64,000 nucleotides of DNA from Plantibacter sp. ME-Dv--P-122b (lineage in GTDB: Bacteria; Actinomycetota; Actinomycetes; Actinomycetales; Microbacteriaceae): assembly GCF_030209375.1 (NCBI RefSeq), contig NZ_JARVSC010000004.1, positions 62,001 through 126,000 of the forward strand, given 5' to 3'. Under the pieces are notes generated by a model. It was not told where the DNA came from, did not search any database, and was given only the letters and a program-made list of their open reading frames with translations. Below are positions 41,978 to 51,301 of this stretch, piece after piece (within the stretch, counting starts at the first letter, position 1; every line of letters starts with the position of its first letter). The translations under genes were made by a program, and so were the position numbers.

Positions 41978-42760
41978 ATGACCACCGCATCCATCACGAC
42001 CCCGCAGCAGCCGCTCCTCGACGGCAAAGTCGTCCTCGTCATCGGTGCGAGCGCCGGCATCGGTGCCGACGCCGCGCGGGTCTTCGCGCGGCACGGTGCC
42101 TCCGTCATGCTCGTGGCCCGGACCGCGGGACCACTCGAGGCGGTGACCGAGGACCTCGTCGCCGCCGGATTCGACGCCGCATCGACCACCGGCGACATCA
42201 GCGTCGGTGCCGATGTCGCGCGGATCGTCGACGCCACGGTGGAACGGTTCGGCAGGCTCGACGGCGCGTTCAACAACGCGGCGCTCACCCAGGCCGGTCG
42301 CTTGGACGAGGTGACCGAGGAGGACTTCGACCGCATCCTCGCCGTCAATGTGAAGGGCGTGTGGCTCTGCATGCGTGAAGAGCTCCGCGTCATGCGGGAG
42401 GCCGGAGTCGGCTCGATCGTCAACGTCAGCAGCATCGGCGGACTCCGCGGCAGCTCCGGCATGGGCGCCTATCAGGCCACGAAGCACGCCGTGATCGGCC
42501 TCACCCGCACGGCGGCACACGACAACGGGCCGCTCGGCATCCGCGTGAACGCCCTCGCGCCCGGACCGACGGAGACCCCGATGCTCGACCAGACCCGGGT
42601 GGCCATCCCCGGCGGGGTGGAGGCGCGGATCGCCGCGACGCCGCTCCGCAAGGTCGGGACGGGCGCCGAGGTCGGCGAGGCCGCCGCCTGGCTCCTGAGC
42701 GACCTGGCGAGTCACACGAGCGGCGTCGTCCTCCCCGTGGACGGCGGCTTCAGTGCCTGA
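41978..42760 (+). CDS. SDR-family oxidoreductase
   Basis: A 260-residue classical short-chain dehydrogenase. GASAGIG (about 25-31) is the cofactor loop, ARTAG after strand 2 suggests NADP, NNAAL replaces NNAG, and the catalytic set is SSIGG with YQATK. The C-terminus VLPVDGGFSA is ordinary. GGAAGG lies seven bases before the ATG at 41978. It would oxidise a hydroxyl, perhaps making the beta-keto acid for BKACE. Confidence 0.9.
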   Translation: MTTASITTPQQPLLDGKVVLVIGASAGIGADAARVFARHGASVMLVARTAGPLEAVTEDLVAAGFDAASTTGDISVGADVARIVDATVERFGRLDGAFNNAALTQAGRLDEVTEEDFDRILAVNVKGVWLCMREELRVMREAGVGSIVNVSSIGGLRGSSGMGAYQATKHAVIGLTRTAAHDNGPLGIRVNALAPGPTETPMLDQTRVAIPGGVEARIAATPLRKVGTGAEVGEAAAWLLSDLASHTSGVVLPVDGGFSA

Positions 42761-42817
42761 CACCGATCGCCGCCGGACCGCCCGACCCGCACCCTTCGAC
42801 CAGACAGGATCCCCCGC

Positions 42818-44050
42818 ATGACCGAGACCGGAACCCTCCGGCTACCGCCCCGCATCCACGTCGGCTTCGGCGTCCGCCACCAGCTCCCGGTCATCATCGG
42901 GGAGCACGGGACGCGGGTGTTCGCCGTCGTGGACCCGTTCCTCGCCGGTTCACCCGACTTCGTCGTGATCGTCGACGCGCTGCGGGCCGGCGGGTCCGAG
43001 GTCGCCGTGTACACCGACGTCCTCCCCGAACTCCCGGTCGACTCGCTCACCGAGGCCGGAGCCGTCGCCGCGGTCTTCGCGCCCGACGTCGTGCTGGCCT
43101 ACGGCGGGGGCAGCGCGCTCGATGCCGCGAAACTCATCGCCGTGCTCGTCGCTCACGGCGGGGTGCTCGCCGACTACTACGGCGAGAACAACGTGCCGGG
43201 GCCCATCCTCCCCATCGTGGCCGTACCGACGACCGCCGGGACGGGGTCCGAGGTGACGCCGGTCGCGGTGATCTCCGACCCGGACCGCGAGATGAAGATC
43301 GGTGTCTCCAGCCATCACCTCATCCCGGTCGCCGCGGTCGTCGACCCGGAGCTCACGATCGGGGCGCCGCCCTCGGTCACCGCCTACGCCGGCATCGACG
43401 CCCTCGTGCACGCCCTCGAGTCCTTCACCGCGGCGGACCTCCCGCTGGACTGGGAGACGCAGCTGCCCGTCTTCACCGGACAGAATCTCTTCGTCCAGCA
43501 CCTGGCGCTCGAGGCGATCCGACGGATCGCGCCGAACCTGCCGCGGGCCGTCGCCGACGGGACGGACCGCGAGGCCCGCGCCCAGGTCGCCTACGGCAGC
43601 CTGCTCGCCGGCATGTGCTTCGGCCCGACCGGCACGCACCTCTCGCATGCGGTGCAGTACCCGGTCGGCGCGATCACGAAGACGCCGCACGGGCTCGGCA
43701 CCGGGCTCATGATCCCGTACGTCCTCCAAGCCTGCGTACCCGTGATCCCGGAGCGGCTCGCGGCCATCGGCGCCGCCCTCGGGGGGACCGAGCCGGACGT
43801 CCGGGCGGCCGCGCAGGACGCCGTGGACCGGGTCGCCGAGCTCTGCCGCACCATCGGCATCCCGAGGAGCCTCGCCGAGATCGGCGTCCGGGCCGACCAG
43901 CTGCCGCGCATCGCGGAGTTGACGCTGCGGTCGAAGCGACTCGTCGACATCTCACCGATCGGCTCCGACCCGGAGCTCATCGACACCATCCTCCAGGCCG
44001 CCCACGCCGGCGACCGATCCGCCCTCCGAGCAGACACGGACGCACGATGA
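42818..44050 (+). CDS. Iron-containing alcohol dehydrogenase
   Basis: A 410-residue group III alcohol dehydrogenase. NAD loop GGGSALDAAKL (near 95), PTTAGTGSEVTPVAVI, and metal ligands Asp and His in GIDALVHALESF, His in THLSHAVQYPVG and His in TPHGLGTGLMIPY. Maleylacetate reductase belongs to the same superfamily, but this full-length motif set fits an alcohol dehydrogenase. ATGA overlap with the aldehyde dehydrogenase gene suggests an alcohol-aldehyde-acid sequence. Confidence 0.91.
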   Translation: MTETGTLRLPPRIHVGFGVRHQLPVIIGEHGTRVFAVVDPFLAGSPDFVVIVDALRAGGSEVAVYTDVLPELPVDSLTEAGAVAAVFAPDVVLAYGGGSALDAAKLIAVLVAHGGVLADYYGENNVPGPILPIVAVPTTAGTGSEVTPVAVISDPDREMKIGVSSHHLIPVAAVVDPELTIGAPPSVTAYAGIDALVHALESFTAADLPLDWETQLPVFTGQNLFVQHLALEAIRRIAPNLPRAVADGTDREARAQVAYGSLLAGMCFGPTGTHLSHAVQYPVGAITKTPHGLGTGLMIPYVLQACVPVIPERLAAIGAALGGTEPDVRAAAQDAVDRVAELCRTIGIPRSLAEIGVRADQLPRIAELTLRSKRLVDISPIGSDPELIDTILQAAHAGDRSALRADTDAR

Positions 44051-45516
44051 CCACCACCACACCAGCCACGACCCGCAGCACCACGCGCACGGAACCGATC
44101 GCGCAACTCTTCATCGACGGCGCCTGGCGGCCCGGCTCCGACGGAGGGACCTTCCCCGTCGTCGACCCGGCCGACGGCACCACGATCGCCGACTTCGCCA
44201 TCGCGACCCGCGAGGACTGCCTCGCGGCCGTCGAATCCGCTGCGCGTGCCCAGACCTCCTGGGCGGCGACGTCTCCCCGGGAGCGCAGCGAACTCCTCCG
44301 GGCGGCCTACGAGGTCCTCACCGACGAGGTGGAGACGCTCGCCGAGATCATGATCCGGGAGAACGGCAAGTCCTACCGCGACGCCATCGGCGAGGCGAAC
44401 TACGCCAAGGAGTTCTTCCGGTGGTTCGCCGAGGAGGCCGTCCGGATCCCCGGCGAGTACCGGCTGTCCCCGAGCGGCGACAAGCGGATCGTCGTCGACC
44501 GGCAGCCCATCGGCGTCTCCCTCCTCATCACCCCGTGGAACTTCCCCGCAGCGATGGCGACCCGCAAGCTCGCACCGGCGCTCGCCGCCGGGTGTACGGT
44601 GATCCTCAAGCCCGCACGGGAGACGCCGTTGGCCGCCGCGTTCGTCGTCGACGTGCTCCGCCGGGTCGGCTTCCCGCCGGGCGTCGTCAGCCTGGTCACG
44701 CCCGTGCCGACCGGCCCCATCGTCGCCGAGATGCTCGCGCATCCGGCGGTGCGCAAGCTGTCCTTCACCGGCTCGACCGAGGTGGGCCGGGAGCTCCTGC
44801 ACGCCTGCGCCGACACGGTCGTGAGCGCGTCCATGGAGCTCGGCGGCAACGCGCCGGTGGTCGTCCTCCCGGATGCTGACCTGGAGCTCACGGTCCGCGA
44901 GTCGCTGCTCGCCAAGATGCGGAACGGCGGCTCGGCCTGCACGGCGGCGAACCGCTTCTACGTGCACACGAGCATCCACGACGCCTTCGTCGCCCGGATG
45001 GGCGAGGAGCTCGCGGCCGTCCGGGTCGGCCCCGGGCTCGACCACGACAACGACCTCGGAGCGCTCGTCTCGGTGCGCGAACGCGACAAGGTGGCGGCAC
45101 TCGTCGACGGCGCGGTGCGTGACGGCGCGACCGTCGTGCAGGGCGGCCGCAGTCGGGAGGACGGCGCGTTCTACGACGCGACGCTCGTGACCGGCGTCCG
45201 CCACGGATCGGAGATCACGACGACCGAGATCTTCGGACCGGTCACCGCCGTGGTGCGGTACGACGACGTCGACGACGCGGTCCGCATGGCGAACGACACC
45301 GTGTTCGGACTCATGGCCTACGTGTTCGGCGAGGAGCGCGAGGCCGTGGCGGTCGCACGACGGCTCGAAGCGGGCATGGTCGCGGTCAACCGCGGTGTCG
45401 TGAGCGACCCGGCGGCACCGTTCGGCGGCGTCAAGCAGAGCGGTCTGGGGCGCGAAGGGTCGAGCGAGGGGATCCTCGAGTTCCTGGAGGAGCAGTACAT
45501 CGCGTTGACGGCATGA
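44047..45516 (+). CDS. Aldehyde dehydrogenase, succinate-semialdehyde dehydrogenase-like
   Basis: A 489-residue NAD(P)-dependent dehydrogenase. ITPWNFPAAMATRKLAPALA and LKPARETPLAA bind the cofactor, SFTGSTEVG follows, Glu in SMELGGNAPV is the general base and Cys in NGGSACTAANRF (about 298) is the nucleophile; EIFGPV and PFGGVKQSGLGREG are also present. The last codons lie in an 8-base tandem repeat. It ends the plus-strand operon by oxidising a semialdehyde. Confidence 0.92.
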   Translation: MTTTTPATTRSTTRTEPIAQLFIDGAWRPGSDGGTFPVVDPADGTTIADFAIATREDCLAAVESAARAQTSWAATSPRERSELLRAAYEVLTDEVETLAEIMIRENGKSYRDAIGEANYAKEFFRWFAEEAVRIPGEYRLSPSGDKRIVVDRQPIGVSLLITPWNFPAAMATRKLAPALAAGCTVILKPARETPLAAAFVVDVLRRVGFPPGVVSLVTPVPTGPIVAEMLAHPAVRKLSFTGSTEVGRELLHACADTVVSASMELGGNAPVVVLPDADLELTVRESLLAKMRNGGSACTAANRFYVHTSIHDAFVARMGEELAAVRVGPGLDHDNDLGALVSVRERDKVAALVDGAVRDGATVVQGGRSREDGAFYDATLVTGVRHGSEITTTEIFGPVTAVVRYDDVDDAVRMANDTVFGLMAYVFGEEREAVAVARRLEAGMVAVNRGVVSDPAAPFGGVKQSGLGREGSSEGILEFLEEQYIALTA

Positions 45517-45546
45517 CGGCATGACGGCATGACGGCATGACGGCAT
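45507..45546. repeat. Five tandem copies of GACGGCAT
   Basis: The 8-base unit is repeated five times without change. The first copy holds the last codons and stop of the aldehyde dehydrogenase gene (stop at 45514-45516). Slippage would leave the protein end unchanged because the stop is in the first unit. Confidence 0.9.
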
Positions 45547-45645
45547 GAACGGTGGCCGGATGAGTCGTCCGGAGGCGGGGTAGTCCGCTGCGGCGCCCAG
45601 CGCAAGTCACCGCCGCGGACCGCTCGGGTGCGCTTCACTCGACGC

Positions 45646-46698
45646 ATGGACGCTCTCCCCCTGTGGCTGCTCGTGGTGATCTTCGCCGGGGCCTCCGCCG
45701 TCGTCTGGGTCGCCGGTATCCAGCTCTCGAAGACGACCGACGTCATCGATGCACGGTTCAAGCTGGGCAGCGCGCTCGGCGGGCTCATCGTCCTCGCGGT
45801 GGCCACCAACCTCCCGGAACTGGCGATCACCGTGTCGGCGGCGCTGTCGGGCAACCTCGACGTCGCGGTCGGCAACATCCTCGGTGGGATCGCCCTGCAG
45901 ACGGTCGTCCTCGTGATCCTCGACGTGTTCGGCCGACGTGGGCAGGGGGTGAAGCCGCTCACCTACCGCGCCGCCTCCCTGACGCTCGTCCTCGAGGGCA
46001 TCGTCGTCGTCGCGGTGCTCGCCGTGGTGCTCGCCGGCAGCCAGCTCCCGCCCGGTCTGGAGGTGTTCCGGCTCACGCCCGACGTGGTGCTCATCGCCGT
46101 GCTCTGGATCGTCGGACTGCTGCTCGTGCAGCGGGCCGGGACGCGGCTCCCGTGGCACGAGGACGGGAGCGCTCCGGACGCGAGTCCACACCGGAAGGGT
46201 CATCGGGGTCGGAAGCAGCACCCCATGAGCACCCGCCGAGCCGTCATCGTCTTCCTCGTGTCGGCCGTCGCCACGCTCGGAGCCGGTGTCGTCCTCGAGC
46301 GCGCCGGCGACGCCGTCTCATCGGAGCTGGGGCTGTCCGGTGTGCTCTTCGGTGCGACGGTGCTCGCCCTCGCGACATCGCTGCCCGAGATCTCCACCGG
46401 CCTGCAGGCCGTGCGCCAGGGTGACGACAACCTCGCCGTCAGCGACATCTTCGGAGGGAACGCCTTCCTCCCGGTGCTCTTCCTCATCGCGACGCTCCTC
46501 TCCGGCAAGGCGGTCCTTCCCCAGGCGAACGCCTCGGACATCTACCTGACGGCGCTCGCCGCCCTGCTCACCCTCGTCTACGTGGTCGGTCTGCTCTTCC
46601 GTCCGCAGCGGCGTCTGGCCGGGATGGGGGTCGACTCGTTCATCGTCCTGATCCTCTACGCCCTCGGCGTCGCCGGACTGTTCGCCGTCGCGGCGTGA
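45646..46698 (+). CDS. Calcium/cation antiporter, CaCA family
   Basis: A 350-residue membrane exchanger with about 10-11 hydrophobic segments in two inverted halves. The alpha repeats carry the ion-binding Glu: ATNLPELAITVSAALSGNLD in the first and ATSLPEISTGLQAVRQGDDN in the second. A charged, His-rich loop (about 165-195) lies between halves. It exchanges Ca2+ or another cation for Na+ or H+. I chose the ATG at 45646; a GTG at 45628 is possible. Confidence 0.89.
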   Translation: MDALPLWLLVVIFAGASAVVWVAGIQLSKTTDVIDARFKLGSALGGLIVLAVATNLPELAITVSAALSGNLDVAVGNILGGIALQTVVLVILDVFGRRGQGVKPLTYRAASLTLVLEGIVVVAVLAVVLAGSQLPPGLEVFRLTPDVVLIAVLWIVGLLLVQRAGTRLPWHEDGSAPDASPHRKGHRGRKQHPMSTRRAVIVFLVSAVATLGAGVVLERAGDAVSSELGLSGVLFGATVLALATSLPEISTGLQAVRQGDDNLAVSDIFGGNAFLPVLFLIATLLSGKAVLPQANASDIYLTALAALLTLVYVVGLLFRPQRRLAGMGVDSFIVLILYALGVAGLFAVAA

Positions 46699-46816
46699 CG
46701 TCCGCTGCGGCACGGGTCCTTCCGACACCCCGTGGCCAGCGGGATCGTGGCAGGGTGGACTCGGTCGCGACGACACGGCTCGCGCCCACCCGTACCACGC
46801 ATCGAGGAGTCCACAC

Positions 46817-48004
46817 ATGACCGATCGCATCCTGACCACGCACGCCGGGAGCCTGCCGCGCACGCCGGAGTTGACCCGGTTGCTCGTCGCCCGCGACCAG
46901 CGGCGGGCGTTCGACGTGGCCGAGTTGGAGGCGGTCACCGCGGACGCCGTCGCCGAGACGGTCGCCGCCCAGCTCGCGGTCGGTCTCGATCTCGTCAACG
47001 ACGGCGAGGTCCCGCGCGTCGGGTTCTCCACCTACGTGCTCGAACGCATCGAGGGGTTCGGCGGCGCGGGTCACCGCAAGCCGACCCTCGACTCGCTGGC
47101 GTTCCCGGATTACGCGGCCTTCCAGGCGAAGCAGATCGTCGAGGGCGCGGACGTCGCGCGGGTGTGGGATCCGCCGATGGCCCAGGGGCTGCTCACCTAC
47201 GACCCGACATTGTCCGGCATCACCGCCGATCTCGACGGCTTCGAGCGGGAACTCGCCACGCAGGCCGGCCAGGGGCGCGTGCCCGCCGGCACCTTCTTCT
47301 CCGCGGCGACCCCCGGCATCGTGTCGACGACGCTCCTGCTCGACGCCGCCAATCCCCACTACGGCGACGACCGGGCGTACGTCTTCGCCCTCGCCGAGCA
47401 GCTGCGGATCGAGTACGAGGCGATCGCCGCCCGAGGGCACGTCCTGCAGCTCGACGCCCCGGACCTCGCCATGGAGCGGGTCATCCAGTTCGGTGACGCG
47501 ACGCTCGAGGAGTTCCTCGCGGCCGTGGACCTGCACGTCGACGCGCTCAACCACGCGATCCGGAACATCCCCCGTGAGCAGGTCCGGTTGCACGTCTGCT
47601 GGGGCAACTGGCAGGGGCCGCACCAGGACGACGTCCCGGTCGACGTGCTCCTCCCGCACCTCTACCGGGCGCGGGTGGGTGCGTTCAGCATCCCGCTCGG
47701 CAACCCGCGGCACCAGCACGAGGCGCCGGCGTTCCGCGACCACCCGCTCCCCGAGGGGGCGCTCCTCATCCCCGGCGTGGTCGACGTGACCACCAATTAC
47801 CTGGAGCACCCGCAGGTCATCGCGAACCGGATCGTCGAGGTCGCGGAGGCGGTCGGCGACCCGACGCGGGTCATCGCCGGCACCGACTGCGGCCTCTCGA
47901 CCTTCGCGAGTTACGAGTTCGTCGCGACGGACGTCGCCTGGGCGAAGCTCGGTGCACTCGTCGAGGGTGCTGCGATCGCGTCGAAGCGGCTGTTCGGGTC
48001 GTGA
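46817..48004 (+). CDS. Cobalamin-independent methionine synthase II (MetE C-terminal-like) protein
   Basis: A 395-residue UROD/MetE-fold protein, about half the length of a true MetE. It has THAGSLPRTPEL at the start, DGEVPRVGFSTYVLERIEGF and the zinc-ligand segments RLHVCWGNWQGPH (near 257) and IAGTDCGLSTFA (near 355). Short relatives include methyltransferases for other thiols or small methyl donors. It stands between the antiporter and the convergent CDF gene with no methionine genes beside it, so the acceptor is open. Confidence 0.85.
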   Translation: MTDRILTTHAGSLPRTPELTRLLVARDQRRAFDVAELEAVTADAVAETVAAQLAVGLDLVNDGEVPRVGFSTYVLERIEGFGGAGHRKPTLDSLAFPDYAAFQAKQIVEGADVARVWDPPMAQGLLTYDPTLSGITADLDGFERELATQAGQGRVPAGTFFSAATPGIVSTTLLLDAANPHYGDDRAYVFALAEQLRIEYEAIAARGHVLQLDAPDLAMERVIQFGDATLEEFLAAVDLHVDALNHAIRNIPREQVRLHVCWGNWQGPHQDDVPVDVLLPHLYRARVGAFSIPLGNPRHQHEAPAFRDHPLPEGALLIPGVVDVTTNYLEHPQVIANRIVEVAEAVGDPTRVIAGTDCGLSTFASYEFVATDVAWAKLGALVEGAAIASKRLFGS

Positions 48005-48019
48005 GCCTCGGGCCCGGGC

Positions 48020-48928
48020 TCAGACCGTGATCGACGGCTCGTCGCTGACCGACAGCGTGAGCACGGCCTTGCCGATGAGCTCGTCCCGTTCCAGGTCGCC
48101 CTCGAGTCGACGGAGCTGACGCGCGACGTCGTTCTCGCGGTCGTCGCCGACGAGGTCGACCGACGCGACGAGGAAGAGGCGTTCCGGTCCGCTGAACTCG
48201 AGGTACAGCGCCGTCACCCGCTCGATCTCCGGGTGGGACAGGAGCGCCGTGATGGTCTGCGCGCGGTAGGCGGGGCTCGGCGAGGCTCCGAGGAGGTAGC
48301 GCCGGTTGCGGTTGATGAGCAGCAGCGCGACGCCGCCGAGCAGCACACCGATCGCGATCGACCCGATCGCGTCCCAGACCGGATCGCCGGTCACCTGGTG
48401 GAGGCCGATGCCGGTACCCGCGATGATGAGGCCGAGCAGTGCTGCGGAGTCTTCGAAGAACACCGAGCGGAGCGTCGTGTTGGAGCCGTTCACGATGTAG
48501 TCGAAGAAGCCGCGGCCGTACTTCTTCGCCGTGCGCCGACCCTCGAGGATCGACTGGGTGAAGGAGAAGCCCTCCAGGAGGAAGGCGACGCCGAGCACGA
48601 GGTAGCTGAGGGCGTAGTTCTCCATCGCCTCCGGTGCGGTGAGGCTCTGGATGCCGTGCTGGATCGAGACGACCGCACCGACGGTGAAGATCCCGAAGGC
48701 GGCGAACAGCGAGAAGATGTACGCGTCACGGCCGTAGCCGAGCGGATGTGCGGCGTCGCGTCGCTTGTCGGCCCGTTTGTCGGCGATGAGGAGGAAGATC
48801 TCGTTCCCCGCGTCGGCCCACGAGTGCGCGGCCTCGGCCAGCATCGACGCCGACCCGGTGAGCGCGGCGACGATGGACTTGGCGATGGCGACGACGATGT
48901 TGGCCAGGAAGGCGATCACGACGGTCAT
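48020..48928 (-). CDS. Cation diffusion facilitator (CDF) transporter
   Basis: A 302-residue membrane exporter of divalent metals. Helix 2 has the SASMLAEAAHSWADAGNEIF motif with the HxxxD metal pair, and helix 5 has the matching site in DSAALLGLIIAGTGIGLHQV. Six hydrophobic segments are followed by a cytoplasmic ferredoxin-like domain (about 215-300). Zinc, iron or manganese are possible substrates. It converges on the MetE-like gene with a 15-base gap. Confidence 0.9.
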   Translation of the reverse strand: MTVVIAFLANIVVAIAKSIVAALTGSASMLAEAAHSWADAGNEIFLLIADKRADKRRDAAHPLGYGRDAYIFSLFAAFGIFTVGAVVSIQHGIQSLTAPEAMENYALSYLVLGVAFLLEGFSFTQSILEGRRTAKKYGRGFFDYIVNGSNTTLRSVFFEDSAALLGLIIAGTGIGLHQVTGDPVWDAIGSIAIGVLLGGVALLLINRNRRYLLGASPSPAYRAQTITALLSHPEIERVTALYLEFSGPERLFLVASVDLVGDDRENDVARQLRRLEGDLERDELIGKAVLTLSVSDEPSITV

Positions 48929-49004
48929 GCGCCAACGCTACGCCCAGCCGGGGTCCGTCGTGGACGTCCGCGTGTCTGTGCAACGGGCCGGCAGTGGGAG
49001 AGCG

Positions 49005-49217
49005 TCAGGACTTCAGGACGCGCAGCGCCGTGCCCTTGTGCGCAGCCTTCGCGCCGGTCTTCTCCGACTCCACGATGAACGCGGGCTCGTCCTTCGAAGC
49101 CGTGAAGTGCTGGCCGTCGAACTGGAAGTCCGCGGTCTTCCGCTCGACGACCTTCCCCTGCGTCCGTCCCTGCGAGGTGCCCCACGACACGCGGTCGCCC
49201 ACTCGTACGTCTGCCAT
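49005..49217 (-). CDS. DUF2945 (hypervirulence-associated, TUDOR-like) protein
   Basis: A 70-residue protein. The small beta-barrel pattern VRVGDRVSWGTSQGRTQGKV and ASKDEPAFIVESEKTGAKAA, then HKGTALRVLKS, fits the DUF2945 family (HVA1, TUDOR-like). No enzyme activity is known for the family; the fold suggests nucleic acid or protein binding. It is monocistronic, with GAGG before the ATG. Confidence 0.88.
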   Translation of the reverse strand: MADVRVGDRVSWGTSQGRTQGKVVERKTADFQFDGQHFTASKDEPAFIVESEKTGAKAAHKGTALRVLKS

Positions 49218-49320
49218 GCTGCCTCCTCGCTGTCACACCGCGCGTGCGGCGTAAGCGAGGATGCCAGGGCGATGTCTGGACCGACAAGGGCTTGCGCCCC
49301 GAAGGCCCACGGCCCGGCGG

Positions 49321-49914
49321 CTAGAAGATATTGACGACGTCGTCGCAGCTGCTCTCCTCGTCGAGCGCCGAGATGACCTGCTGATCCTCGATGTCGCGGA
49401 AGGGGAATCCGTCGGGCTGGTCGTCGCCGTACTCGCCGATGTCGTCGAGGACGTCGCGTGCCTCCCCAGTGACCTGGTCGTAGTTGCGCTCGAGCGTGGT
49501 CGGGAACTGCTCGAACTCGGCGATGCGGGCCTCGGCGATCTCGATGCGGGCGTCGTAGTAGTCGGTGAACGCCTTGACGATCGTCTTGGTGTCCTCTCCA
49601 GCGGGTGGATTGTCCGCGATGGCGTCGCGTGCGGCTTGGAGCGCGGCGAGATGGGCGTTCGCGGCCTCGAGGATGGCCTGTTTCTGTGCCGGTCCGTCCT
49701 CGGCCGTCCGCTCGGAGCTTCGGACGCTCGTCAGGGTCCGGAGGACCGCGTCGTCGGCGTCGTCCGCTTCGGTCATGTTCGTCCAACCCGTGCAGGCCTG
49801 CTTCGCGAACGCCGCGCTGTCTCCCGAGTCGCCCGCGCCGGCATCGGACGCGCAACCCGTCAACGCCGCCATCAGGGCGACTCCTGCGATCGCTGCTGTC
49901 CCGAACCTGCGCAT
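49321..49914 (-). CDS. Hypothetical lipoprotein
   Basis: A 197-residue exported protein. The signal peptide ends in the lipobox LTGC (Cys near 20), followed by a Gly/Asp-rich tether. The mature part is mainly helical and charged, with FAKQACTGWTNM near the start and a second Cys near the end (EESSCDDVVNIF), perhaps forming a disulfide. Coiled-coil-like helices fill 70-150. GGGAG precedes the ATG at 49914. I do not recognise a family. It is divergent from the ThrE-like gene. Confidence 0.75.
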   Translation of the reverse strand: MRRFGTAAIAGVALMAALTGCASDAGAGDSGDSAAFAKQACTGWTNMTEADDADDAVLRTLTSVRSSERTAEDGPAQKQAILEAANAHLAALQAARDAIADNPPAGEDTKTIVKAFTDYYDARIEIAEARIAEFEQFPTTLERNYDQVTGEARDVLDDIGEYGDDQPDGFPFRDIEDQQVISALDEESSCDDVVNIF

Positions 49915-50026
49915 TGCCACTCCCGTCTCGTCACGGTCCGACCGCCGGACCGCCCCGACCACGGTAGGGCAGCCGGGCGGACGGTCGCGACGGGGACCCC
50001 TCCCCATCTCGCGTACCGTTGGCGGG

Positions 50027-51301
50027 ATGAGTGACGACACCGCGACCGAGGAGCGCCGCAGGACCGCTGCGCACGCCTACAGCGCGCTCGGCTGCCTGCT
50101 CCTCGACGCCGGCACCTCCGTCACCGACGTCCGCGACTCCCTGGAGCGCGCCACGGTCGCATCGGGCGACGAGGGCCTCGCCTTCTCGGTGCTGCCGCAG
50201 CTCATCATCGTCAACGACGTTCACTCCGGCGCGGTGCTCGCAGCCGGCAACACGCACGGCGAGCTGTCGTTCCGCGGCGCGGCCCGCGCGAACCGGCTCA
50301 TGCGCGAGCTCGAGCTCGGGCACTGGCCGGTCGGCGACCTGCCGGCCCGCATCCAGTCGATCCGGGAGACGCCGCGCCCGCACGCGTCGATGCACTGGGT
50401 GGTCGGGAATCTGCTGCTCGCGGGTGGGCTCGCGCTGCTGTTCCGCTGCCCATGGTGGGCGATCGTCGCATCCATGCTCGTCGGAGCGTTCGTCGGCCTC
50501 GTCATCACCCTGCTGGCGCGGTGGCGGGGTGCGGTCGCGATCGCCCCGTTCGTGACGGCGTTCGTGTCGACGACGCTCGTCGGGACGCTCGCATCGGCGA
50601 TGGATCTCGGCCCCGTGCCGCTGTTCGCCGTCTGCGCGCCGATCGCGATCCTCGTGCCCGGTGCGCTCATCACCAACGCCCTGCTGGAATTGACGGCGAC
50701 GGACATCGTGACCGGCTCGGCGCGCCTGATGTACGGGCTCATCGTGCTCGCCTTCATGGCGGCCGGGATCTCGGCAGGGGCGCTGCTCACCGGCCTGTCG
50801 ATCGACCCCGACTCGACGGCGCTCGTCGGTCAGGTGGTCCGTGGGAGCTCGGACCTCGTCGGGTGGGAGTCGGTCCCGCCGCTGTGGTTCACGTGGATCG
50901 GCGTCGTGATGCTCGCGGCCGGGATCGGGATCGCGTTCGGCTCGGGCCGCTCCCTGACGCTGCTGACCATCTGCGTGATGGCGCTGACCTACGCGGGTAT
51001 CGTCCTGTTCGCCCCGCTCGTGGGGAACGCGGTCGCGACGGGGCTCACCGCCGGGGTCGTGTTCGTCGTGGCCCGGATCGTCGAGCGGTACTCGGCGGCG
51101 GTGCCGTCCAATGTGACGTTCCAGCCAGCGCTGCTCATGCTCGTGCCGGGCACGGTCGGACTCGTCTCGCTCGCGACGCTCGAGGGTTCAGCGGTCACGG
51201 CGGCACTGACGGTGTTCATCAGCCTCTGCGTCGGCATCAAGACGGCGGCGGTCGTGACCGGTGTCGTCATCCCGCCGGTGCGTGCGACCGCGCGTCCCTG
51301 A
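50027..51301 (+). CDS. Threonine/serine exporter-like protein (ThrE_N and ThrE_C)
   Basis: A 424-residue membrane protein. The N-terminal cytoplasmic region (about 1-120) has the ThrE pattern SALGCLLLDAGTSVTDVRDS and AAGNTHGELSFRGAARANRL. It is followed by about ten hydrophobic segments in two sets. ThrE relatives export threonine and serine, though many members have no proven substrate. The stop overlaps the hairpin at 51298, and the convergent Imm-5/GrpB gene ends 52 bases later. Confidence 0.87.
   Translation: MSDDTATEERRRTAAHAYSALGCLLLDAGTSVTDVRDSLERATVASGDEGLAFSVLPQLIIVNDVHSGAVLAAGNTHGELSFRGAARANRLMRELELGHWPVGDLPARIQSIRETPRPHASMHWVVGNLLLAGGLALLFRCPWWAIVASMLVGAFVGLVITLLARWRGAVAIAPFVTAFVSTTLVGTLASAMDLGPVPLFAVCAPIAILVPGALITNALLELTATDIVTGSARLMYGLIVLAFMAAGISAGALLTGLSIDPDSTALVGQVVRGSSDLVGWESVPPLWFTWIGVVMLAAGIGIAFGSGRSLTLLTICVMALTYAGIVLFAPLVGNAVATGLTAGVVFVVARIVERYSAAVPSNVTFQPALLMLVPGTVGLVSLATLEGSAVTAALTVFISLCVGIKTAAVVTGVVIPPVRATARP

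Noticed and set aside
46817-48004. Complete methionine synthase MetE
   Set aside because: Only the C-terminal-type half is present (395 residues) and there is no N-terminal MetE domain.
49565-50026. N-terminal extension of the ThrE-like protein by 154 codons
   Set aside because: The extra part runs antisense through the lipoprotein gene and has no family resemblance; the ATG at 50027 starts the ThrE pattern.
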